A stretch of DNA of 19,988 nucleotides. Source: Ferruginibacter sp. GTDB lineage: Bacteria; Bacteroidota; Bacteroidia; Chitinophagales; Chitinophagaceae. Shown in pieces: positions 7,643-18,400 of this stretch. The first letter of the stretch is position 1, and every line of letters starts with the position of its first letter. Below the pieces are notes generated by a model. It was not told the DNA's origin. It searched no databases and worked only from the letters and a program-made list of their open reading frames with translations. Location of the stretch: positions 1-19,988 of the forward strand of contig VERM01000004.1 in the NCBI GenBank assembly GCA_018882645.1. The letters are read 5' to 3'. Made by a program: the position numbers and the translations under genes.

Positions 7643-10174
7643 TCAGGCAGAGTTTCTTGCTGCATTGATGATTCCGAACGAGCTGCGAATAATCAGTTTT
7701 TCATAAACCTCAACGGCCTGTTTATTGGTGGATTCATTCCTTTTGGCAATGGCATACTGCTGAATGGTAGTGAGCGGCATTACAATCCGCTCCCTCATTT
7801 CAATTGAAACCCTCTCCACAGGGTAATCCTGCATCAGCTCTTTTTTTCCGCTCAGTTTTAAGATGTATTTTTTTGTCAGCTCGTATTCATTATAAATCAT
7901 GTTCCATATTTCACCGTACCTCGGATGATGAGATAAATGCTGGGTTAGGGGGAAGAAAGTTTTTTTCATTACCATTTCGCAGTTGTCGAGCAGCGTCTTT
8001 AAAAACAGGGACTGACGATACAATTTTTTTGCTTTTTTAAATTTGCCGGCTTTGTCCATCGCCTGTAATGCTGTTCCCAGTCCGAAATAGCCTGTTACAT
8101 TTTGTTTGATCTGGCTCCAGGCGCCTACATAAGGGATTGCTCTGAGGTCTTTCAATTGTAATTTATCGGCAGTTCTTCTTTTGGTGGGTCTGCTGGCGAT
8201 ATTGGTTTCGCTGTAATATTTCAAAGGGCTGGTATCCATAAGATACTCCATAAAGTCGGGGTGTTCTTTTAATAGATTATATGCTTCAAAGCTTGTCTGA
8301 GAAAGCTCTATAAAAAGTTCTTCTTCTTCGGATGACAGCATGATTTTAGAGGAAGAAAATAAATCGTTGCTGATGCCCGCATTGAGCAACTGCTCGATAT
8401 TGTATTGTGATGCGTCCTGTGTTCCGAAATTGGAACTTACTGTCTGGCCTTGCACGGTAAGTTGAATTTCTTTATTGGAAATATTTTTTCCCATTGAGGC
8501 GTAAAACTTATGTGTTTTTCCTCCGCCGCGGGCCGGAGGCCCGCCGCGGCCATCAAAAAACACAACATCGATACCGTTTTGCAGTGAAATGCGCGATAAA
8601 TCCTCTTTCGCTTTATAGATTGCCCAGTTGGCCATCAGATAGCCCCCGTCTTTTGTACCATCGCTGAATCCAAGCATGATGGTCTGACGATTGTTTCTTT
8701 TGTTCAGGTGTTTCCGATATACTTTATTATTGTAGAGCTCCTGTAAAATCTCCCCGGCATTTTGCAAGTCGTCTACCGTTTCAAAAAGAGGAATGATATC
8801 TACAGGCAATCTATCTTCTCTCCAGTCGCAGAGCATGAACAACTGAAAAACTTCCATAACGTTTGTGGCAGAAGAACACTGGCTTATGATATAGCGCTGA
8901 CAACCTTCGTCTCCGTTGTTTTTCTGAATGCTTTTGATAGCTCTAATCGTTTCCAGCGTGTCATTGACCAATTCATCTGAAATATTTGATTCAGCAGACA
9001 GATCATAATCAGGTAAGTATGCAAAATTTTTAAATTTTTGTTTCAAGGCTACGGCTCTGAGTACTTTTCCGTGAACACTGCTTTCCTGACGAATATCAAG
9101 CGAAGCAAAGTAAAGACCAAAAATCTGTACCCGATTGATCAGCTGATCAACCAAATGAACAAAGAGTCCATTGTGTTGATGAATGATGATTTCACGAATC
9201 TCTGTGAGTGTAATGATTATTTCTTCTTTGCTCAGCTTTGTTGTTTGACCCGGAATAAATATGTTGTTGTACAATTCGTTTTCCAGATTGGTCAACAAAG
9301 GCTCTATGCCCGCAAAGGTTAGCCTCCTTTTGAGTGAACGCACATCCATATAATAACACTTGATAATAGCACCTCTTAGTGCCGAGGCTACTTTAAGTGT
9401 TGTTTCTGCAACAACAAAAGGATTGCCGTCTCTGTCTCCTCCCGGCCAGAATCCCATCTGTATTAGGGGTTTATTGAAATCAACACCCAGCCCAAGTTGA
9501 TTTTTTATAGCGGTATAAATTTTACCGGCAGATCTGTAAAAAACATTTTCTAGATACCAGACCAGGCTCATGGCCTCATCGTAGGGAGTAGGTTTTTGTT
9601 TTTTAAAAAAAGGCGTTTTTCCCAATTGCTGAAGATACGAATTGATTTGTCCGGAGTTATTATCAGACAAAGCGTTTGAAAGATCATTGATAATGCCCAG
9701 CACCGTGCCCGGATAAAATTGTGTAGGGTGAGCTGTCAGTACCAGACGTATGGAGTAGTCATTGATTTTTTTTAGCAATTCTTCTTTTTTTCCAAATTGA
9801 TCAGCATCTGTAAATAATTGCTTGAGCGTTCCCGATCCCTGCATATCGTTGATTATAGGGAAAGCCGAATCTTCCAGCGCATCAAACAACACCACTTGTC
9901 TTTCTATATACTGTACAAAACGAAACAGTAAATCCTGTTTGTCTTGTTCTTTTTTTATGTGAGTGTGTGCAGCAAAAAACCGGTCAATGATATCTTTTGG
10001 GCTTTCATTCTTTTCATAACCATCTTCACAATTATTGTGTAAAAGAGACAGAAGAATACCCGTGCGCTCTATACGATAAAAGGGTAAGGAGGTAAACAAA
10101 CTATTGTAGAGCTGAAATTTTATTCCAACTTCATTCTTAAAGTGTTGAAGGCCGGCTGCCCCGATGTTTTCCAT
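7643..10174 (-). CDS. ppc: Phosphoenolpyruvate carboxylase (divergent, Bacteroidota type)
   Basis: The 843-residue enzyme carboxylates phosphoenolpyruvate with bicarbonate to oxaloacetate, refilling the TCA cycle. Visible motifs are LTAHPTQFYPG (146-156, catalytic His149), GFWPGGDRDGNPF (241-253), IMLGFSDGTKDGG (499-511), the glycine-rich loop DGRGGPPARGGG (541-552), and a C-terminus ending AARNSA, where better-known enzymes end near RNTG. The His, Asp and Arg residues of the active site are kept, but both signature motifs differ from the classical form: Gln for Glu after AHPT, no Arg nearby, FSDG for YSDS. The length is slightly below the roughly 880 of E. coli. The N-terminal GIKFQLYNSLFTSLPF (17-32) is, from memory, typical of the Bacteroidota branch. 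It is first in a probable two-gene unit with the acyl-CoA synthetase and diverges from recD across 233 bases. Confidence 0.95.
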   Translation of the reverse strand: MENIGAAGLQHFKNEVGIKFQLYNSLFTSLPFYRIERTGILLSLLHNNCEDGYEKNESPKDIIDRFFAAHTHIKKEQDKQDLLFRFVQYIERQVVLFDALEDSAFPIINDMQGSGTLKQLFTDADQFGKKEELLKKINDYSIRLVLTAHPTQFYPGTVLGIINDLSNALSDNNSGQINSYLQQLGKTPFFKKQKPTPYDEAMSLVWYLENVFYRSAGKIYTAIKNQLGLGVDFNKPLIQMGFWPGGDRDGNPFVVAETTLKVASALRGAIIKCYYMDVRSLKRRLTFAGIEPLLTNLENELYNNIFIPGQTTKLSKEEIIITLTEIREIIIHQHNGLFVHLVDQLINRVQIFGLYFASLDIRQESSVHGKVLRAVALKQKFKNFAYLPDYDLSAESNISDELVNDTLETIRAIKSIQKNNGDEGCQRYIISQCSSATNVMEVFQLFMLCDWREDRLPVDIIPLFETVDDLQNAGEILQELYNNKVYRKHLNKRNNRQTIMLGFSDGTKDGGYLMANWAIYKAKEDLSRISLQNGIDVVFFDGRGGPPARGGGKTHKFYASMGKNISNKEIQLTVQGQTVSSNFGTQDASQYNIEQLLNAGISNDLFSSSKIMLSSEEEELFIELSQTSFEAYNLLKEHPDFMEYLMDTSPLKYYSETNIASRPTKRRTADKLQLKDLRAIPYVGAWSQIKQNVTGYFGLGTALQAMDKAGKFKKAKKLYRQSLFLKTLLDNCEMVMKKTFFPLTQHLSHHPRYGEIWNMIYNEYELTKKYILKLSGKKELMQDYPVERVSIEMRERIVMPLTTIQQYAIAKRNESTNKQAVEVYEKLIIRSSFGIINAARNSA

Positions 10175-10229
10175 TTTTATTTATTTAAAATATTTACAAG
10201 CAACCGCCGAAACTAGAGCTCAATTCGTT

Positions 10230-10237
10230 CAAATTTA
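10230..10237 (-). promoter_or_regulatory. Possible Bacteroidota -7 element upstream of ppc
   Basis: On the minus strand the bases read TAAATTTG, a full match to the TAnnTTTG -7 consensus of Bacteroidota sigma factors. It lies 55 bases upstream of the ppc start codon. I do not see a clear TTTG -33 element at the usual spacing, and such short AT-rich matches occur by chance, so this is tentative. The rest of the 233-base ppc-recD gap is AT-rich, with no gene or strong terminator visible. Confidence 0.3.
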
Positions 10238-10407
10238 AAAAAAAAACACCACTTATTTTCCGTTTACGTTCATTTTCATTGTGATTTCGATGACAAAAAT
10301 GATTGGAAAGATAGATACAAGTAAATTTTTTCTTTGATTGTAAATACATTACAACTTTAATACAACATCTTTGTATAATCTCAGAGATCTGTAATATCTT
10401 CAACCAT

Positions 10408-12225
10408 ATGCAAACCATTAATGATGTGCACAGGCAGTTTGCCGAATATTTTGAAAACGATACACTGAAACCCTATGCATACTTATTATCCAAAAGAATT
10501 AGCGAAGGGCATATTTGCATTTCACTGGACAATATCGAAGCCGACGAAAACATTCCTGAGGGATATAAGTCTGTTCTGAATCTTAAGGCTCCCCTTCCCT
10601 CTCATTTGGTTTCTTCTGATCTTTCTGTGAAGCGACCTTTCGTGGTTTTGAACAATAAACTTTATTTGCAACGATACCTGCAATATGAAACCATGATACT
10701 GCAGCGCATCCATCAATTTGTTTCTGATGAAAAAAATGAATTGAGAATCAGAGAGCAGAACATTCAAAAACATGCATCATTCATTGAGTCGCTTTTTATA
10801 GAAACAAGTAGGGCCCCCAATAATATTCAGCCCGACTGGCAACATGCCGCCGCAATATCTGCTGTGATGAACAATTTTACAATCATCACTGGCGGGCCGG
10901 GCACGGGAAAAACCACAACGGTGGCAAAAATTCTCTCTATTCTTTTGAAGGAAGACACTGGCATAAAAATAGCCCTGGCTGCTCCAACGGGAAAAGCTGC
11001 AGCGAGAATGGCCCAGTCATTGAAAGAAGCATCGCTTCCTGTAAGCAAGGAAATTGCTGAAAGGCTTCAAACATTGCAGCCGTCTACGATTCATCGGCTG
11101 CTTAAAATAAACTATAGCACACATTATTTTAAACACAATTCATCTAATCCAATTGATGCCGATGTTGTCATAATAGATGAAAGTTCCATGATAGACGTGA
11201 CGCTATTTGCCAAATTATTAGACGCCATCGGGCCCCACACAAAACTGATCATGCTTGGTGATAAAAATCAGCTGGCATCAGTAGAAGCGGGATGTTTGTT
11301 CGGAGATCTCTGCGAGGCACAGCACAGACTAAATGTTTTTTCGAAGGAAAGGACAGAAATCATCAATAGTGTTTTGCCCAATCAAAAAAGGGTTTTAACC
11401 GATAGTCACATCTCTTCAGACTCCGGCCATCCACTATTTCAGCATGTGGTTGAGCTCAGAGAAAGCTTTCGTTTTAAAGACGATGAGGGTATAGGAAAAA
11501 TCAGCAAGGCAATTATACTCAATGATACAGTTTCCATTATCGACTTTATTGAGAAAAAAAACGATACAATCGTAGCCATAGACGATGGCAGCAATGCTTC
11601 TTTATTTTCCGAATTCATTTCAGGCTACAGCAACTACATTCTTGAGCCAGATGTATCAATCGCACTTAAAAAATTAAATCAACTGCGTGTACTCTGTGCC
11701 GTTAAAGAGGGAGAATATGGCCTGTTTGAATTGAATAAAAAAATTGAAAATCAACTCATTTCCAAAAAACTTATACAAAAAACCGGAGAGTTTTATATCA
11801 ACAGACCCATAATGGTAACCGGTAACAATTATGAGCTGGAGTTATTTAATGGGGATATCGGCATAGTCAGAAAAAATTCAAAGGGAATTACTATGGTTTA
11901 TTTTGAAGATAAAGACGGAAAACTTAAAGAGGTTTTACCAGGCTATATTACTAAAGCCGAAACGGTTTATGCAATGACCATTCATAAAAGCCAGGGAAGC
12001 GAATTTGATAAGGTGTTTGTGGTGCTTCCTGAAAAAGAGAATATTCAGCTGTTGACACGCGAGTTGCTTTATACCGGCATTACAAGGGCAAAAAAACAGG
12101 TTTTAATACAGGGAACAAGGGACATCATTCTCAAATCTGCCGCCGAAAAAGTAAAAAGAGCTTCCGGCATTATTGAAAGAATGAATGGTGAGGCAAAAAA
12201 TAACTATTCATGGCAAGTCATTTGA
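10408..12225 (+). CDS. recD: RecBCD enzyme (exonuclease V), alpha subunit RecD, 5'-3' helicase
   Basis: The 605-residue product nearly equals E. coli RecD (608). After an N-terminal domain (1-135) that in the known complex contacts RecC, the superfamily 1B helicase motifs follow in order: Walker A TGGPGTGKTT (161-170), motif Ia AAPTGKAAARM (191-201), Walker B IIDESSMID (255-263), motif III LGDKNQLASVEAG (283-295), VELRESFRF (348-356), motif V MTIHKSQGSEFDKV (523-536) and motif VI YTGITRAKK (555-563). All ATPase residues are present. RecD drives the fast motor on the 5'-ended strand and switches the complex's nuclease behaviour at Chi. Its short length and the following recC and recB genes separate it from stand-alone RecD2. 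It is the first gene of the operon, and its end overlaps the recC start by 16 bases, which suggests coupled translation. Confidence 0.94.
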   Translation: MQTINDVHRQFAEYFENDTLKPYAYLLSKRISEGHICISLDNIEADENIPEGYKSVLNLKAPLPSHLVSSDLSVKRPFVVLNNKLYLQRYLQYETMILQRIHQFVSDEKNELRIREQNIQKHASFIESLFIETSRAPNNIQPDWQHAAAISAVMNNFTIITGGPGTGKTTTVAKILSILLKEDTGIKIALAAPTGKAAARMAQSLKEASLPVSKEIAERLQTLQPSTIHRLLKINYSTHYFKHNSSNPIDADVVIIDESSMIDVTLFAKLLDAIGPHTKLIMLGDKNQLASVEAGCLFGDLCEAQHRLNVFSKERTEIINSVLPNQKRVLTDSHISSDSGHPLFQHVVELRESFRFKDDEGIGKISKAIILNDTVSIIDFIEKKNDTIVAIDDGSNASLFSEFISGYSNYILEPDVSIALKKLNQLRVLCAVKEGEYGLFELNKKIENQLISKKLIQKTGEFYINRPIMVTGNNYELELFNGDIGIVRKNSKGITMVYFEDKDGKLKEVLPGYITKAETVYAMTIHKSQGSEFDKVFVVLPEKENIQLLTRELLYTGITRAKKQVLIQGTRDIILKSAAEKVKRASGIIERMNGEAKNNYSWQVI

Positions 12226-15200
12226 CCGTTTCGCATTCGTTAAACCTTTTATCAGATCATCTCTGCGAGGATTTACAACATCAACCTCAGGATGTATTTC
12301 GTCCGGTATATATCATTACCCAAACAGAGGGAATGAATACCTGGTTGAAATACCGTATTGCTCAAAAAATCGGAATTGCCGCGAATTACAGATATATCAA
12401 ATCACAGGATCTGATCAATTATATTTATTTTTTACTGGGCGGTAAAATGACTGAGCTGCTCTCTGAAGACAACCTTCCATGGATATTGTATAAACTTTTG
12501 GGAGAAAATGATTTTATCAATAAGTATCCCGACATTTCTGATTATTATACCAAAGACCCTAGCGAAAGAGAAGTTAAACAAATGTCTCTTGCTGAAAAAA
12601 CAGCTGACTTATTCGATCAGTATCAAATTTACAGACAAGAAATCATTGAAGAGTGGAATGCCAATGATGATTTTAAAAACAGTAAAAACTGGCAGGAATA
12701 TTTATGGAAGAAGTCATGCATTTTACTGGAAAAAAAACTTCCCGACAAGACAACCATCAGCAAGTTCATTATTGAACAGCTGAATGTTACAACACAACAA
12801 CAAAGACTTAAAGAACGTCTGCCTGTAATTTATCTTTTTGGATTGTCAATTACAACCAACTATCATCTTCGTGTATATCATGCCATTGCACAATATACCG
12901 AGTTTAAAGTTTTGATGATCAACCCGTCGCCAACTCAGTTCTGGTTTGAGGATATGAGTCAGAAACAAATGGCCATCTTAAAAAGAAAAGGGATAGGCAA
13001 CATCCCTGTTGCCGTTGTCGGAAACCCTTTGCTTACAAATTGGGGCAAGGTATTGCAGGACACTTACAATCTTTTCTTCAGAGACGAGAATATGCTCAAT
13101 GCATACAATGATCTTAATGGTACGCCGCCGGAGAAAAACAGCCTGCTTCAAAAAATTCAGAATGACATTTATGAAAACAGAACGGCTGCATCTGTTTTTA
13201 GCGAACAGGATTGTACTGATGGCTCCATCATCATCAACAGCAGCTTTAGTCCAGCCCGGGAGATAGAAATATTATACAATTATCTTGTTGAGTTGATTGA
13301 TGTTCATAAAAAACAGCTTTCTCCCAGAGATATTGTTGTTATGGTGTCTGATATTAATCTTTATGCACCATATATAAAAGCTGTTTTCGACAATGCGCCG
13401 TATTCATTTTCTTATGGCATTGCCGATGAGAACTTTGTTTCCGGAGATACGATTAGCAGCGCACTTCAATCCTTACTTATGTTTACAGAGGAAGGATTTA
13501 CATCTGAAAATGTTTTACAGCTGCTCGACGCTGCACCGATAAGAAAACGATTTGGCATTACAAACACTCAACTCATCAGGAAGGCGGTAGACAAGGCAAA
13601 TATCCGTTTTGGAATTGAAAATGAATTGGAGAATGAAAGCATATATGTCAGCTGGAAATATGGATTAAAGCGAATAATGATGGGTATTTGCATGAGCGGA
13701 GAGGATGAATATGGAATCGGTTCGTATAGTTTTTATCCGTTGGATATGGCAGAAGGATCAGAAGCAGAGGAGCTTGTGCGATTCAATCATTTTGTAGAGA
13801 TGCTGATAGAAATGATTAAAGAAAAAGAGGAGAAACGAACAGTAACAGCATGGGTTGACTATGTTCAGTCGATATTAGACAATCTGATTGTTGAACCTGA
13901 AAGCGTTGCCGATGAAGAGTATCTTTCAATCATTAATAATCTTCGTACATATAGTCTCCTGAATGATTATTTTTCAGAAGAGGTTCATTATACTGTATTT
14001 GCACACCATTTTTTAAATAACCTTCATTCCAATATTTCACGCGGTTCATTTATTACATCTGGAATTACTTTTTGTTCACTGATTCCTATGCGAAGCATTC
14101 CTTTCAAGGTCGTCGCGCTGCTTGGAATGGGGTTTGATAAATTTCCAAGAAAGGAAAACACTTTGAGTTTCAGCTTGATTGAGCAAAATAAAAGAAAGGG
14201 AGATCGAAATATCAAAGGCAACGATAAACATCTTTTTCTGGAAACGCTTTTGTCGGCGCAGGAAAATTTTTATATCAGTTATGTAGGCCAAAGCCCAAAA
14301 GACAATACATCCATTCCCCCCTCGTTACTTGTGGACGAGTTGATTGAGTATATTCAATCGGGCGCTCAAGGCATTGATGATGTAAGAAATCTGATTGTAA
14401 AAAAACATCCTCTGCATGGATTCAGCAATAAATACAATCGAAATGACATGCGCTTAATCAATTACAGAACGAATGAATCAATGGGTATGCGCTTTATCGA
14501 TTCGGACAAAACTGCGGAGACATTTTTATTCAACGAAATTTCTCTCGAAGCGTTGATCGGATTCTTTAAAAATCCGTTTAAAGGATATTACAACAATGTT
14601 TTAAAAATATTTTATAACGAAGAAGATGTTTTATTGTCTGAAAGTGAGGTGTTTGAGTTGGATGGGCTTTTAAACTGGAATTTGAAGAAAAAAATCCTAT
14701 GTGAGGACCCCGGCAATTTTGGCAAATTGAGGCTTGAAATGGTAAAGAAGGGACAATTGCCTTTGAAAAATATGGGATATGTAACGCTAAAAGAGGTACA
14801 GAATGATATTCAGAGCACAAAACTAATTTTTGATGATTTAACCCAAAATGAAAAACCGTCATCCTTGCCTGTACATCTTGAACTTTCCGGTACCCTGATT
14901 AAAGGATCCATAGAAAACATATACAATGATAAGTATGTCTTAGTAAGTTTTTCAAAAAAAGAAATAAAATATCTAATGGAAGCATACATTCGATTTTTAG
15001 TCTTATCCGCTTCGGGTCAAAACATAACAACTCATTTAATATCCCAATCAAAAAAAAATGTCTATTCCGCAGTGGCGTTACAGGAAAACGAAGCCAAAAA
15101 AAGACTGCAGGAATTGGTTGAACTATATAAGGTGGGTCATCAGCAGATATTATTGTTTTATCCCGATTTTAATCTAAGTCCCAATGATCTTGAAACACTG

Positions 15201-15404
15201 GATGAAAAAGCTTTTGATAAGGCGGTAAAAGATGTGGTTGATAATTACAACTACCCTTGTAATGACAGATGCATCATGAACGAGTACCGCGGAGGATTGT
15301 TTGATCAATCGGATGTGCTGATGAGATATAAAATGGCTGCGGAACTTTTGTTAAAGCCATTGGAAACCGTTTTCCCTCAATATTTTTTAACGCCACGTAA
15401 ATAG
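12210..15404 (+). CDS. recC: RecBCD enzyme (exonuclease V), gamma subunit RecC, Chi-recognition scaffold
   Basis: This is a 1064-residue product against 1122 in E. coli. The start overlaps the end of recD, and the N-terminus LTVSHSLNLLSDHL fits the family. RecC-like stretches include QTEGMNTWLKYRIAQKIGIA (38-57), SSFSPAREIEIL (344-355), DIVVMVSDINLYAPYIKAVF (374-393), FCSLIPMRSIPFKVVALLGM (621-640), GDRNIKGNDKHLFLETL (664-680) and YISYVGQSPKDN (688-699). All have close counterparts in E. coli RecC as I remember it. RecC is a helicase-like fold without ATPase motifs, consistent with the absence of a Walker A here. It splits the strands, channels the 3' end and reads the Chi sequence. The Chi sequence of this organism cannot be predicted from the window. 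AddB was considered, but the RecC-specific stretches and the presence of recD rule against it. Confidence 0.94.
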   Translation: MASHLTVSHSLNLLSDHLCEDLQHQPQDVFRPVYIITQTEGMNTWLKYRIAQKIGIAANYRYIKSQDLINYIYFLLGGKMTELLSEDNLPWILYKLLGENDFINKYPDISDYYTKDPSEREVKQMSLAEKTADLFDQYQIYRQEIIEEWNANDDFKNSKNWQEYLWKKSCILLEKKLPDKTTISKFIIEQLNVTTQQQRLKERLPVIYLFGLSITTNYHLRVYHAIAQYTEFKVLMINPSPTQFWFEDMSQKQMAILKRKGIGNIPVAVVGNPLLTNWGKVLQDTYNLFFRDENMLNAYNDLNGTPPEKNSLLQKIQNDIYENRTAASVFSEQDCTDGSIIINSSFSPAREIEILYNYLVELIDVHKKQLSPRDIVVMVSDINLYAPYIKAVFDNAPYSFSYGIADENFVSGDTISSALQSLLMFTEEGFTSENVLQLLDAAPIRKRFGITNTQLIRKAVDKANIRFGIENELENESIYVSWKYGLKRIMMGICMSGEDEYGIGSYSFYPLDMAEGSEAEELVRFNHFVEMLIEMIKEKEEKRTVTAWVDYVQSILDNLIVEPESVADEEYLSIINNLRTYSLLNDYFSEEVHYTVFAHHFLNNLHSNISRGSFITSGITFCSLIPMRSIPFKVVALLGMGFDKFPRKENTLSFSLIEQNKRKGDRNIKGNDKHLFLETLLSAQENFYISYVGQSPKDNTSIPPSLLVDELIEYIQSGAQGIDDVRNLIVKKHPLHGFSNKYNRNDMRLINYRTNESMGMRFIDSDKTAETFLFNEISLEALIGFFKNPFKGYYNNVLKIFYNEEDVLLSESEVFELDGLLNWNLKKKILCEDPGNFGKLRLEMVKKGQLPLKNMGYVTLKEVQNDIQSTKLIFDDLTQNEKPSSLPVHLELSGTLIKGSIENIYNDKYVLVSFSKKEIKYLMEAYIRFLVLSASGQNITTHLISQSKKNVYSAVALQENEAKKRLQELVELYKVGHQQILLFYPDFNLSPNDLETLDEKAFDKAVKDVVDNYNYPCNDRCIMNEYRGGLFDQSDVLMRYKMAAELLLKPLETVFPQYFLTPRK

Positions 15405-15408
15405 ATTT

Positions 15409-18400
15409 ATGAAAAAGCCGAAAGAATTCGATGTTATAAACGTGGAGCTGAATGGTTCTAATCTGATAGAAGCCAGCGCCGGAACAGGAAAAACATTTTC
15501 TATTGCCATATTGGTATTAAGGCTTGTACTGGAAAAACGAATTTCAGTAAAAGAGATTCTTATGGTTACTTATACAAAAGCAGCTGTTGCCGAGCTCGAA
15601 GAAAGAGTTCGGCTTTTTGTAAGGCTTGCGTACAGGTTTGTTTCGGGCGAAAAAATAAATAACGCGGTGATTGAAAAAATGATTTTGGATTATCCGGATA
15701 AGGCAAACGTAAAAAAAACATTGGATGAAGCAGTTTTGTTTTTAGACGAGACGTCCGTTTTGACCATTCACGGATTTTGCCAAAAAACACTGACTGAATT
15801 TGCTTTTGAAACCAATCAGCTGTTTGGAGCGGAAGCTTTACAGGATGTTAATGCTGTCGTTACGGATGAGGTAAATAAATTCTGGCGAAATTATATTACT
15901 TCTGTTCCCGTGAAAGTATTGCAAACCATAAAGAGTCATGGGCTTTCAAGAGTTGCTATTGGAGCAATTGTAAATGAACACATGAAAGGAAAAAAATACT
16001 TTGCTTATACAAATGATAAAGATTATACACTTACTCCATCAGTATTTAGCCAGTTTGACTTTTTGATTGATGAATATGAAAATACAAAGGCAATCTTATC
16101 AGAACAACTTGTAAAATATGTGATTGAAAATAAAGAAAAGCTCAATCAGGCGGCGCTTCAAGATACATATACTCAAAAAAACGCTTGTCATTTACTGGAT
16201 GAACCTGAGATGTTTATTGATTATATTATTAAAACTAAGTCGATCAAAGTAAAAACGGTTTTTTCAGATGTTGTAAATCTGCTTTCTGAAAATAATCAAG
16301 AGCAAATAGAAAATCAGAATAAACTGCATGACATATCGGACGCAATCATTTGTGCTGCTATTCAGTCAATACTTAAGGGTGTCGAATCGTATAAATCTAA
16401 AATGAATCAGTTATCGTTTGACGATCTGATTGTAAAGGTGCATAAGGCTTTTTATTCAGACCGCGCAATACAACTATCTAATGTCCTACAAAAGAAGTAT
16501 AAGGCTGTCTTTATTGATGAATTTCAAGATACGGACCGGTTACAGTATGAAATTTTCAACCGCGCATTTGGCAGGTCATCCACCATAGTATTTTATATAG
16601 GCGATCCCAAACAGTCAATTTATGCCTGGAGAAAGGCTGATATATTTACATATTTCAAGGCCTATAAAGATGTAGATAACTTATATGGCATGAATGAGAA
16701 TTTTCGTTCAACATCCAGATTGATTGAAGCTATGAATTATTTTTTTAAGCCGCGTAGCGATTTTGATTCGTTTCATTTTAACAATCAAGAACCTTCCATT
16801 GACTATATCGAAGTTAAATCACCTAAAGGATTGTATAAAGGAGAGATCTACAAAGAAGGTATTGCTGATTTTCCAATTACCATCACAAAAGCGCCCAACA
16901 AAAATGAGATATTAGAAGCCCTTGGCGCACAGGTGGTTGCTTTACTAAAGCCGGATTCTGTTTATGAGCTTGAATACGAGAATGAAAAACACACCGTTAG
17001 GCCATCTGACATCGGGATCTTGGTAAGGACCAATAACGATGGCAGAGAAATAAAAGAGCTTCTTGCGAATCTTGGCATTCCATCCGTTACCATCAGCGAC
17101 GAAAAAGTATTGCAATCAAGCGAGGCCACCGCTTTGATATATTTATTACAGGCTATGTATGATATTTCAAGAAAGCACATCAACAGGGCTCTGCTTTCGG
17201 TCTTTACCGGATTTTCAATAAATGAAATACTCAAGATTAAAGATGAGGATGTCCTCGATTTGTTTAAAAAATATAAAACACGCTGGGACACTGCAGGCAT
17301 ATATGCTACGTTAATGGATTTTATCATTGATTTCAATGTGGAACAAAAACTGCTTGAGAGGCATACTGAAAATGGTGAACGCATACTTACCAACCTCTAT
17401 CATCTTGTGGAGTTGTTGCATAAACAACAAGCATCAAAGAAGCTTACGCCTCCCGAGCTTATAGGATGGCTGAAAAGATCGATAGAGGGAATGGAGTCTG
17501 AGGGAGACGAATATGTGCAGAGAATAGAAAATGATGACGAATCAGTTAAAATTGTTACCATACACAGCAGCAAAGGGCTTGAATATAAAATAGTATTTGC
17601 TCCTTTTATGGATTTGCTTACGAGTCTAAAGCATGAGGTTTCTTCCTTTAGAGACCCTGTATCCAGCGACTATATTTCAATGAAAACCAAAAGAATGAAG
17701 GAGGCTCAGATTTTATTGTATCAAGAACAACAGGAACAGGAGAACAGAAGAATAATTTATGTTGCAATCACAAGAGCTGTTTATAAATGTTTTATCTATA
17801 AAAATACGAATTCCAAAGGCTCTTCTAATTTCAGTAATTCATCTCTTGCTTTCTTTACAAATGAACTTCACGAAAATGCAAATCCTTTGATTGAGGTCAA
17901 CAATAATCCTGTTTTGCTTTCTTCCAGCTTTAAAAGATTTAATTATGCTTCCATTACTGCACCTGCAAAAAAAACCAATGTCAACTTTTCTCTTTTGCAG
18001 GAAAACTGGAAAAAAATGAGCTATTCTTATTTATCAGCTAAACCAGATCCCATTAAAAAAACTTCCTCCAACAAAAGCAACCATCCATATGATCACTTTG
18101 TTTTTCATCAGCTGTTGAAAGGCGAGCAGACCGGAAATCTTTTACATAGCATATTGGAAAAAATTAATTTTACTGAGACTTCCGGTCACGCGGAATCAAT
18201 CAGCAACAGCATCAGGCAATATGCTCCTTCGCAAAATGAATTGTATACGGAATATCTCCCCAAAATGATTGATGAGATTTTGCATACCGAAATAATAACC
18301 CAAGGTGATGAGTCTTTTCAATTGAGTGCTGTTGAATATTCAAAAAGAATACATGAATTCGAATTTGATTTTCCGGTAATGCTATTTAATCCCGAAGCAT

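Noticed and set aside
10270..10302. Seven-base inverted repeat TCATTTT / AAAATGA in the ppc-recD gap
   Set aside because: Short AT-rich arms with a 19-base spacer are expected by chance in this base composition.
16962..17393. A 143-residue reading frame on the minus strand inside recB
   Set aside because: Serine-rich, low-complexity translation opposite a strongly conserved gene; it is a shadow frame. The same holds for other antisense frames within recC, recB, ppc and the response regulator.
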